A stretch of DNA of 5,093 nucleotides, taken from an uncultured Ignavibacteria bacterium (lineage in GTDB: Bacteria; Bacteroidota; Ignavibacteria; Ignavibacteriales; Ignavibacteriaceae). The stretch is taken from assembly GCA_937996765.1 (NCBI GenBank), contig CALKUG010000250.1:1-5093 (forward strand). Direction: 5' to 3'. This document shows positions 1-5,093 of the stretch, piece by piece. Below the pieces are notes generated by a model. That model saw only the letters and a program-made list of their open reading frames with translations. It made no database searches and was not told where the DNA came from. Each line of letters begins with the position of its first letter. Position 1 is the first letter of the stretch. The position numbers and the translations under genes were made by a program.

Positions 1-1378
1 CAATTTTACTCTCCACCCAAATTTGTCCCTTATGATCATCAATAACTTTTTTAACTATCCACAAACCCAGTCCGGTGCTCTGTTCCCCTCCCGTGGGCTT
101 ATTACTGAGTTTGGCACCTTTATAAAACAATTTCTTTTTATCTTCCTCAGGTATGCCAGGACCGGAATCACTGACTTCGAACATAACTGATTTTTCATTA
201 AAATATGTTCTTACCATAATGTTTGCTCCGGTGGGGCAAAACTTTATTGCATTGTTTACCAGGTTATCAATAACTTCTTTTACTTTATCAAAATCCATCA
301 TCACCTCAGGTGTGGCATTAGATGATTTATTAAGAAGTTTAATTCCCTTTCTTCGTGCATAAGGAGAATTGATAGCTACTACATCATCCACAGCTTGTTT
401 TAGTGAACTGATTGTAAGTTGATAAGAGTTTACATCTTGCTCTTGCGACATCACCGCAGATATTTTTTGAGCTAAGTTAAAAATATGCTCGCTTGAATTA
501 ATTAAACTCTCAATAATTTCATGCTGTTCTGTGGCAGTAAGATCGTAATCTTTGATAAGCTCAACCAATCCGCGGATAGTGCCAGCGGGGTTTTTTATAT
601 CGTGAATTGCCATAGCAAAATACTCTTCTTTTTGCTGCTGCAGAGCTTCCAATTGCACCTTACGTGCAACTAATTTTTCTTTTTGTTGTATTAAGTCGTT
701 ATTTCCCTTTTCAAGCTCAACTATGGTTGCCTGCATAGATTGCATTTTTTCGCTGAGCATATTATTAATTCTCTTAATATTATCTTGCTCAATTTTCAGT
801 CGCTCATAAAGATATTTGTAATCTTCTTTCTCCTCGGCTTTTGTACTACTGACTTCGAGTTTTTTTCCGGAGAGCTTTACTGAAAGAACTATGGTAATTA
901 CTATAAAAAGAACTGAAATTCCGAGTGCAACAATTGTTAGTGGGGTGAAAGCCAGTTCATCGCTATCAGAAGCAGTTGTATCTGTTTTCTTTGCTTTCAA
1001 ATACATAATAAGCGAAGGGTATTCATTCCCAAAGGCGTCAGAGGGCTTTACTACAAGTACATTTAATCCCTCAGGCATATCGGAGAGTTGAACTGAATCA
1101 ACGCCCTCTTTCGAATCCCTAAAAAACTTCTTAACTCCGTTAAATGAAACATCAAATTTAACAACTCCATCATCCGGAAGTGAGGAAGTTGCAAAACTTA
1201 CAAATATTTTATCAGAAGTTTGTACCTCAAGCGTGTTATCAGCTCTGTAGGATTGCGGGGGTGAAGATATAGCGTTCACTTTAACATCAGTTACCACCAC
1301 CTGTAACTGCTCACTCTGAGCAAATAAATTGCCCATCAAGAGAATCAAAAAAAGAATTTGAAAAGTTAAAGTTCGCAT
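1..1378 (-). CDS. Membrane sensor histidine kinase with a Y_Y_Y-like periplasmic region (3' end beyond the window)
   Basis: This reading frame stays open to the left edge and gives 459 residues, so only the last few of the ATPase domain are missing. It should sense a periplasmic or envelope signal and phosphorylate a response regulator that is not in view. Residues 1-20 look like a signal peptide, with likely cleavage after the LFA at 18-20. Residues 22-130 form a beta-rich region resembling a degenerate Y_Y_Y/Ig-like domain, including the MPEG turn at 101-104. One membrane helix spans about 144-168 and a coiled coil about 172-255. The HisKA H-box has phospho-acceptor H259 in HDIKNP. The HATPase_c domain shows the N-box (N372, N375, N376, K379), G1 DSGPGIP (404-410) and G2 STGLGL (434-439), so the kinase looks catalytically intact. 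An in-frame TAG two codons upstream fixes the ATG; the Shine-Dalgarno is weak. The class is secure, the ligand unknown. Confidence 0.93.
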   Translation of the reverse strand, partial: MRTLTFQILFLILLMGNLFAQSEQLQVVVTDVKVNAISSPPQSYRADNTLEVQTSDKIFVSFATSSLPDDGVVKFDVSFNGVKKFFRDSKEGVDSVQLSDMPEGLNVLVVKPSDAFGNEYPSLIMYLKAKKTDTTASDSDELAFTPLTIVALGISVLFIVITIVLSVKLSGKKLEVSSTKAEEKEDYKYLYERLKIEQDNIKRINNMLSEKMQSMQATIVELEKGNNDLIQQKEKLVARKVQLEALQQQKEEYFAMAIHDIKNPAGTIRGLVELIKDYDLTATEQHEIIESLINSSEHIFNLAQKISAVMSQEQDVNSYQLTISSLKQAVDDVVAINSPYARRKGIKLLNKSSNATPEVMMDFDKVKEVIDNLVNNAIKFCPTGANIMVRTYFNEKSVMFEVSDSGPGIPEEDKKKLFYKGAKLSNKPTGGEQSTGLGLWIVKKVIDDHKGQIWVESKI

Positions 1379-1477
1379 TTGCTAATACCTATATTCATTA
1401 AAGGCGATTTTTACATTCGCTAAATTAAACATTATGCCACTAAAAAAGAATTTAAGCAGAAAATGTTTTTACTAATT
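1379..1477. other. 99-bp spacer between the transporter and kinase genes
   Basis: This spacer holds the left arm and T-tract of the terminator hairpin and must also hold any promoter private to the kinase gene. On the minus strand a CATAAT hexamer lies about 50 bases before the kinase start. No good -35 hexamer sits at the right distance, so I do not call a promoter. No RNA gene or small coding frame is evident. Confidence 0.5.
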
Positions 1478-1491
1478 TCAATTTTCTGCTT
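1442..1491 (-). terminator. Probable Rho-independent terminator of the MFS transporter gene
   Basis: A perfect 11-bp inverted repeat (1454-1464 with 1481-1491) encloses a 16-nt loop. Read on the minus strand, it is followed after about three bases by a T-rich run (TTCTTTTTT, 1450-1442). The right arm lies inside the last codons of the transporter gene and the stop codon is in the loop. The stem has only three G/C pairs and the loop is long, so termination may be partial. It would separate the transporter from the kinase gene downstream. Confidence 0.5.
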
Positions 1492-2869
1492 TTGTCTTAA
1501 ATCCTTTTTTCATCCACGATTTAGCTACCAATAAGCCAATCGGACTAATCAAAGCAATTAAACCATAAACAAACCACATAAACTCTGAGTGCATTTGTTC
1601 AGGAGAAGCACCATCGGGTACATAATTCATCAAAAACCAACCGCTGTACATACTGGTTACAATTTTGGTCATAAACCAAGGAAACTGACCCAAACCCATA
1701 TAAATTCCGGTCATATTTTTTGGAGCAATATCTGCAACCCACTGCAAAAACCGAGGTTGCCACATTGCTTCACCAATCGTCATTATAAAAAGGAAAATAA
1801 AAACACCATAGATGTTTGGCCCCATGGTGAGTATAAACGTTGGTAATGCCATAACGGCCGTTCCGATAATCATCATGTTATAGGTATCACGTTTCTGAGT
1901 AATTCCTATTACAATTGGAGTTAGAATAAAAATCAATAACGGATTAATGTTCGCAAAGAACTCAAAGTTTTCGCTAACCGTACCGGTAAAAGCTCTTTCG
2001 AAATAAGCGGGTAATGTAAGCCAATTATGGGCAAATAATGTTTGAACCGGCATCAGAATAAAAATAAAATATAAAAACCGTAAATCTTTAAGCGGGAAGT
2101 TTTTTAAATAATAACTAATCTTTTCAGAGAGTTTCTCAGGAATTGGTTCAACAGCACTGTCTATATTCTCCTGAGATGCAGCACCCGCGTTTCGTAAAAC
2201 ATCAATATCAGCAATCGACTTTTTAGTAATTAGTAGGGCTACTGAAACAATTCCAACAACTGTAAGTAGAACATACACCCAATAAACACCTAAGATTCCA
2301 AAGCTCTGGCGTATAGGTGGAGATATTATTCCGGGAATAAAAGCACCCAAGTTCATAACAGCATAGAGCATTGCATAGCCCATTGCAGAGCCATTGGCAT
2401 CTGAAAATTTCTTAACTGCTGCATAACAAGCAGGCTGATAAATTCCGTAACCGATTACAATTCCAAGAATCCCAATCATTGATGCTATATGAATTGATGA
2501 AAGCCATCCGCTTGAGCCCAAGCCGGGTGCCAATGTTAGTATTACTCGCCCAATAAGCATAAATACCAATGATGTGATTAAAGCTTTTCTAACACCTACT
2601 AAATCTACTGTTGCCCCAAGCAGAAGCATGGCAATGGTAATTCCAGCAGTTAATACCCCGACCATACGACCCGATAAAACATCATCTAGTTTAACAAAAT
2701 CGTTAAAATACATGGTCATTAGTGAAAGCATTCCAAAATAAGTTATGCCTTCAAACAAATAGGAAAGATTAACACCCCACAATGCTTTGGGTGCTTTTAT
2801 TAAATCGATGAACGGTTGCACTACTTCATCAAATAAAAGTTTGGATAAGGGCTTGGGTTGTTCTGTCAT
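1478..2869 (-). CDS. MFS transporter, distant POT/PTR2-like family
   Basis: This is a complete 463-residue inner-membrane secondary transporter with about 12 hydrophobic segments. A longer polar cytoplasmic loop near residues 216-262 separates the two six-helix halves. Family signs are an FEGITYFGM segment in the first helix (39-47) resembling the POT FERFSYYGM motif, an MFS motif A between helices 2 and 3 (G85, D89, G92, R94, K95), a LYAVMNLGAF segment (168-177) resembling the PTR2 FYxxINxG signature, and an NINPL segment (307-311) typical of the POT second half. By family it could be a proton-coupled importer of di/tripeptides or another small solute. However, the TM1 ExxER proton-coupling motif is largely lost: only E40 remains and glycine replaces the arginine. 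The substrate is therefore left open. The ATG has an AGGT Shine-Dalgarno six bases upstream (2876-2879), and a probable terminator overlaps the 3' end. The MFS call is firm, the POT affinity moderate. Confidence 0.88.
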   Translation of the reverse strand: MTEQPKPLSKLLFDEVVQPFIDLIKAPKALWGVNLSYLFEGITYFGMLSLMTMYFNDFVKLDDVLSGRMVGVLTAGITIAMLLLGATVDLVGVRKALITSLVFMLIGRVILTLAPGLGSSGWLSSIHIASMIGILGIVIGYGIYQPACYAAVKKFSDANGSAMGYAMLYAVMNLGAFIPGIISPPIRQSFGILGVYWVYVLLTVVGIVSVALLITKKSIADIDVLRNAGAASQENIDSAVEPIPEKLSEKISYYLKNFPLKDLRFLYFIFILMPVQTLFAHNWLTLPAYFERAFTGTVSENFEFFANINPLLIFILTPIVIGITQKRDTYNMMIIGTAVMALPTFILTMGPNIYGVFIFLFIMTIGEAMWQPRFLQWVADIAPKNMTGIYMGLGQFPWFMTKIVTSMYSGWFLMNYVPDGASPEQMHSEFMWFVYGLIALISPIGLLVAKSWMKKGFKTKAEN

Positions 2870-2988
2870 TTGCCTACCTGAGTGATAATCATTGCCAAAC
2901 TGTAATTTACATATTTTTTGAAGTATTTTTTACATAACCTGGTGCCATAATAAAAAATTTTTACCCTGTTTTGGTATTGGGTTTAATA

Positions 2989-3017
2989 AAAATTTACTGT
3001 AGTTTCTCTTGTGTCAA
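2989..3017 (-). promoter_or_regulatory. Candidate promoter for the MFS transporter gene
   Basis: On the minus strand there is an exact TTGACA (3017-3012). After 15 bases it is followed by TAAATTTT (2996-2989). This can be read as a short-spaced sigma-70 pair, or as a near match to the Bacteroidota-type TTG / TAnnTTTG arrangement with the last base different. It would give a leader of roughly 110 bases before the transporter ATG. The exact -35 match is the main support; the spacing is not ideal. Confidence 0.3.
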
Positions 3018-3041
3018 GTGAACAAAGTTCTCATTTTTTTC

Positions 3042-3047
3042 AAGGAG
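3042..3047 (+). promoter_or_regulatory. Shine-Dalgarno site of the CPXCG-type gene
   Basis: AAGGAG lies seven bases before the ATG at 3055. This is a strong, well-spaced ribosome binding site that fixes the start of the small gene and supports its being translated. Confidence 0.8.
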
Positions 3048-3054
3048 TAGAACT

Positions 3055-3306
3055 ATGGAACCGTGGGAAGAATATCGCGAAGATGAAAAGCTTCATCACC
3101 ATCGAAATGAAGTGAAAGCTGATGAAGAACTTGTATGGATGTGTAATTATTGCGGAAGCGACAATTATTTGTGGGTTGATTTGACAATCCCCGGAAAACA
3201 GGATTTTGTTGAGGATTGCTCAGTGTGTTGCAGACCCAATCATATGCTTCTTACACGAACAAATGATGGAGACGCATTATTAGAATCACGCTCAACAGTA
3301 GACTAA
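3055..3306 (+). CDS. CPXCG-type cysteine-rich small zinc-ribbon protein
   Basis: This 83-residue, acidic, probably cytoplasmic protein has the hallmarks of the Cys_rich_CPXCG family (Pfam PF14255 from memory). A first cysteine knuckle CNYCG (C30, C33) is followed by a beta-rich stretch with PGKQDFVEDC, and then the highly characteristic DCSVCCRPN segment (C55, C58, C59). The four cysteines C30, C33, C55 and C58 are the likely zinc ligands. The family has no established biochemical role, so no function is assigned. Compared with typical members, the proline of the first CPxCG is asparagine here, and a charged, His-containing N-terminal extension of about 25 residues (HHH at 14-16) precedes the domain. 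The strong Shine-Dalgarno supports the ATG. The gene stands alone on the plus strand, convergent with ftsZ, and its stop lies two bases before the shared hairpin. The family call is strong. Confidence 0.88.
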   Translation: MEPWEEYREDEKLHHHRNEVKADEELVWMCNYCGSDNYLWVDLTIPGKQDFVEDCSVCCRPNHMLLTRTNDGDALLESRSTVD

Positions 3307-3333
3307 AAGAAGGGCGGCGGAGAACCGCCCTTC
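3305..3333 (-). terminator. Rho-independent terminator after ftsZ, possibly bidirectional
   Basis: A perfect 9-bp GC-rich stem (3309-3317 with 3325-3333) closes a 7-nt loop. On the minus strand it is followed directly by TTTT (3308-3305), extending the TTC at the end of the stem. This fits an intrinsic terminator for ftsZ, which ends about 40 bases before it. On the plus strand the hairpin begins two bases after the stop of the CPXCG-type gene but lacks a T-tract. It may still protect or help terminate that transcript. Confidence 0.8.
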
Positions 3334-3342
3334 AGCTATAAT

Positions 3343-3366
3343 CCGAACGTGAGTAACCTCACTCGG
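3343..3366. repeat. Secondary inverted repeat between the convergent 3' ends
   Basis: CCGA (3343-3346) pairs with TCGG (3363-3366), and GTGAG (3349-3353) pairs with CTCAC (3358-3362). The loop is TAAC and a two-base bulge lies on the left arm. It sits six bases after the ftsZ stop and before the main terminator on that strand. It has no T-tract, so it is more likely an mRNA 3'-end structure or an accessory to termination than a terminator itself. Confidence 0.5.
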
Positions 3367-3372
3367 AGAAAA

Positions 3373-4701
3373 TTAATCCATTAACGAGCGTAAGAATGAA
3401 GATGCAGTTGCTTCTTCTTCATCGGCACGATTGTTTGGTCTGCTTGATCTCGAAAAATCTTCTACAGATTTATTCTGTACATCATTAAATGAGAAGCCGG
3501 ATTGTGGTGCTTGTTGTGTTGTAGCTCCATTTGCTGCCATTCTTCCAATTGTGGGGGCTTCAAGATTATTTAGATCGGTAGGACGAACAAAAATGGTACC
3601 GCCAAAGCGAGGAGGTGCAACAGGAATTTGAATTGGCTCTTGTTTTGAAGCAGTTATTTGTGACATTGATAGAACATTTTTTGGTTTAGATTCCGCATGT
3701 TCAAATCCAGTTGCAATAACAGTGATTGATAAGAAATCCTTCATATCTTCTTTATGAACCGCACCAAAAATTATGTTGACATCCTGAGTTCCTACAGCAC
3801 TGTTTATTACTTGCATTGCTTCATGTACTTCAAACAAAGTCATTGTTTCAGAACCGGTCATATTCACCAAAATACTTCTGGCACCTTGTATGCTCATACC
3901 CTCGAGTAATGGGCTTGATATTGCCTTCTGAGCTGCCTCTACCGCACGATTTTCACCGCTGGTAAGTCCAACACCCATAACAGCTATACCACTTGCGCTC
4001 ATAACAGTTCTAACATCCGCAAAGTCAACGTTTATCAAACCTTTAACGGTAATGATATCGCTAATTCCGCGCGTTGCTTCAAATAGAATATCGTTAGCTT
4101 TATCAAATGCTGAAAAAGCGTTGGTATTTTTTTCAACAATATTGAAAAGTCGATCGTTAGGAATAACTATTAACGAATCAACGTGTTGGCGTAACTCTTT
4201 AATACCCTGCTCAGCGTTACGTGAGCGGGCACTTCCTTCGAATCCAAATGGCTTGGTAACAATAGCAACAACAAGTGCGCCCATGCTTTTAGCAATCTGT
4301 GCAACAACGGGTGCAGCACCGGTTCCTGTGCCACCACCCATACCGGCGGTAACAAAAACCATATCAGCACCTTTAAGTGCATCTTGAATTTGTTCTTTGT
4401 TCTCTTCAGCAGCTTTGCGGCCAACGTTAGGATCTGCTCCGGCACCTAAACCTTTTGTAAGTTTAGTACCAATGGGAATTTTTACCGATGCGGGATTGCT
4501 ATTAAGTGACTGAACATCGGTATTAATAGCGATGTACTCTACGCCTGTTAATCCGCGTTTAATCATAGATTCAACTGCGGTACAGCCGCCACCGCCAACA
4601 CCGGCAACTTTCAAATTTGCTGAAAGTGTAAGAATGCTGTCAAGAGTTGCGAAAGTTGTTTTTGGTAACTCTTCTTGATCGAGTAAGATGCGATTGCTCA
4701 T
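3373..4701 (-). CDS. ftsZ: Cell division protein FtsZ
   Basis: This is the complete tubulin-like GTPase (442 residues) that polymerises into the cytokinetic ring at mid-cell. The GTP-binding domain begins near residue 30 after a longer-than-minimal N-terminal extension. The T1 loop GVGGGG is at 34-39 and the tubulin signature GGGTGTG at 122-128. The T7 synergy motif NVDFAD (224-229) supplies D226 and D229, which complete the GTPase site of the neighbouring subunit. The C-terminal domain ends near 332 (VIATGF). A low-complexity linker follows at about 335-425, then an acidic stretch and a C-terminal peptide SSFLRSLMD that keeps the FLR core of the FtsA/ZipA-binding tail. In the T1 loop, Cys-Thr (40-41) replaces the usual Gly-Asn. 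The start is set by AGGAGA (4711-4706), four bases before the ATG. It lies 14 bp behind ftsA, so both are very likely co-transcribed, and it appears to be the last gene of the operon. Confidence 0.98.
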   Translation of the reverse strand: MSNRILLDQEELPKTTFATLDSILTLSANLKVAGVGGGGCTAVESMIKRGLTGVEYIAINTDVQSLNSNPASVKIPIGTKLTKGLGAGADPNVGRKAAEENKEQIQDALKGADMVFVTAGMGGGTGTGAAPVVAQIAKSMGALVVAIVTKPFGFEGSARSRNAEQGIKELRQHVDSLIVIPNDRLFNIVEKNTNAFSAFDKANDILFEATRGISDIITVKGLINVDFADVRTVMSASGIAVMGVGLTSGENRAVEAAQKAISSPLLEGMSIQGARSILVNMTGSETMTLFEVHEAMQVINSAVGTQDVNIIFGAVHKEDMKDFLSITVIATGFEHAESKPKNVLSMSQITASKQEPIQIPVAPPRFGGTIFVRPTDLNNLEAPTIGRMAANGATTQQAPQSGFSFNDVQNKSVEDFSRSSRPNNRADEEEATASSFLRSLMD

Positions 4702-4705
4702 TATT

Positions 4706-4711
4706 TCTCCT
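4706..4711 (-). promoter_or_regulatory. Shine-Dalgarno site of ftsZ in the ftsA-ftsZ junction
   Basis: AGGAGA on the minus strand sits four bases before the ftsZ ATG, inside the 14-bp gap after the ftsA stop. It decides the ftsZ start and shows that ftsZ has its own ribosome entry rather than relying on overlap with ftsA. Confidence 0.75.
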
Positions 4712-4715
4712 GGGA

Positions 4716-5093
4716 TTATAGCTTGTGAAAATTTTCTAATATCCGACTCGCAATGTTTTTGAAAAAGTCGGTCACTTTTTGAGTTTGTTTGAGTAACATA
4801 TTTTCCCCCTGTTCTGAAGAAACTGCAGCGCGTGGCTTCTTCGGCTTCTCCGTAGCTTTTTTTGAAACTTTTGGTTCTCTAATCAGTTCGTAGTGTTGCG
4901 TTTCAGGATCTACTCCTTCAAGAAGACCTATAGCTGTTGCGTACGATGGTAACTCAATATCTTGGAACGGTTGCACAAACGAAGTAGTTGGTAAACCCAT
5001 TCTTCCTCTAAGACCAAACACTTCGTGTACGAGGTCTAAGGATCCTTTTAATAAAGCGGTTCCTCCGGTTAATACAACACCTGCTTTACTTTT
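4716..5093 (-). CDS. ftsA: Cell division protein FtsA (C-terminal 125 residues; start beyond the right edge)
   Basis: The frame is open to the right edge, so this is the C-terminal part of FtsA, the actin-like ATPase that anchors FtsZ filaments to the membrane and recruits later divisome proteins. In the fragment, GVVLTGGTALL (5-15) is the adenosine-binding motif of the actin/Hsp70 fold. It is followed by HEVFGLRGRMGLP and by PSYATAIGLL, the conserved end of subdomain IIA seen in FtsA proteins. A flexible lysine- and proline-rich linker runs from about residue 61 to 102. The last about 20 residues, FFKNIASRILENFHKL and the bases of the helix before it, form the expected amphipathic membrane-targeting helix. 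A GTG at 5021 is an internal valine codon, not the start, because the FtsA homology continues upstream of it. It lies 14 bp before ftsZ in the usual ftsA-ftsZ order. Confidence 0.95.
   Translation of the reverse strand, partial: KSKAGVVLTGGTALLKGSLDLVHEVFGLRGRMGLPTTSFVQPFQDIELPSYATAIGLLEGVDPETQHYELIREPKVSKKATEKPKKPRAAVSSEQGENMLLKQTQKVTDFFKNIASRILENFHKL

Larger units (their letters stand above)
2870..3054. promoter_or_regulatory. Divergent intergenic region with promoters for both flanking genes
   Basis: The transporter (minus) and the zinc-ribbon gene (plus) are transcribed away from each other from this very AT-rich 185-bp gap, so both promoters should lie here. It contains a spaced duplication of TATTTTTT (2912-2919 and 2924-2931) flanked by TTACAT on both sides (2907-2912 and 2930-2935). 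This could be a regulator-binding or curved-DNA site, or simply AT-rich sequence. For the plus gene, TTTACC (2960-2965) and TTTAAT (2982-2987) with 16-bp spacing is a possible but weak -35/-10 pair. No riboswitch-like structure was recognised. Confidence 0.55.

Noticed and set aside
153..362. Plus-strand open frame opposite the kinase gene
   Set aside because: It is antisense to the HATPase domain, which is clearly coding on the minus strand, and it has no ribosome binding site or recognisable protein.
891..1091. Plus-strand open frame opposite the kinase membrane and sensor region
   Set aside because: It mirrors the coding minus strand and shows no family features.
1589..1846. Plus-strand open frame opposite the transporter
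   Set aside because: The minus-strand frame is a clear MFS protein; the plus-strand translation is low in recognisable features.
2951..2963. Near-palindromic A/T run as an operator or terminator
   Set aside because: It is pure A/T with no GC stem and is expected by chance in this composition.
3431..3631. Plus-strand open frame opposite the FtsZ linker
   Set aside because: It is a shadow of ftsZ, without a Shine-Dalgarno site or homology signals.
4052..4445. Plus-strand frame (4052-4387) and out-of-frame minus-strand frame (4170-4445) inside ftsZ
   Set aside because: Both overlap the highly conserved GTPase domain in other frames and are explained by its codon composition.
5019..5021. GTG as a possible start of a separate 101-residue protein before ftsZ
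   Set aside because: The same frame continues upstream to the window edge with the FtsA adenosine motif, so the GTG is an internal valine codon.
1..5093. An undescribed multi-gene system such as defence, mobile or biosynthetic
   Set aside because: The genes fall into a core division operon, one transporter, one kinase and one small zinc-ribbon protein. There are no nucleases, integrases, repeats or tightly coupled unknown genes to support such a system.

Overview
The window is AT-rich bacterial DNA with five genes, two of which run off the ends. The organism is probably from the Bacteroidota/Chlorobiota/Ignavibacteriota neighbourhood, with Ignavibacteria as my best guess. This rests on the style of the sensor kinase (a short Y_Y_Y-like sensor), the AT-rich genes with clear Shine-Dalgarno sites, and the general character of the proteins. 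It is an inference; no 16S rRNA or other phylogenetic marker was compared.

Layout from left to right. (1) 1-1378, minus: a membrane sensor histidine kinase whose last few residues lie beyond the left edge. (2) 1478-2869, minus: a 12-helix-type MFS transporter related to the POT/PTR2 peptide transporters, with a probable terminator hairpin overlapping its 3' end. (3) 2870-3054: a 185-bp gap holding the promoters of the transporter and of the gene transcribed the other way. (4) 3055-3306, plus: an 83-residue CPXCG-type zinc-ribbon protein. (5) 3309-3333: a strong hairpin between two convergent genes, best read as the ftsZ terminator and perhaps bidirectional. (6) 3373-4701, minus: ftsZ. (7) 4716-5093, minus: the 3' end of ftsA, whose start lies beyond the right edge.

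The right-hand pair is the standard cell-division module. FtsA, an actin-like membrane anchor, is followed after 14 bp by FtsZ, the tubulin-like GTPase that forms the division ring. The FtsA fragment ends in the expected amphipathic helix, and FtsZ carries a long flexible linker and a C-terminal peptide, so both sides of the FtsZ-membrane tether are visible. The terminator after ftsZ suggests it is the last gene of the division operon. The left three genes have no evident link to division. The kinase and transporter lie in the same direction, but a probable terminator separates them, so co-regulation is not established.

I see no mobile element, CRISPR array, tRNA, rRNA or defence system, and no gene-free stretch longer than 300 bases. 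The points most worth a second look are the POT-like transporter without the usual TM1 ExxER motif, the altered T1 loop in FtsZ, and the kinase with an isolated Y_Y_Y-like sensor region. I found no convincing undescribed multi-gene system.
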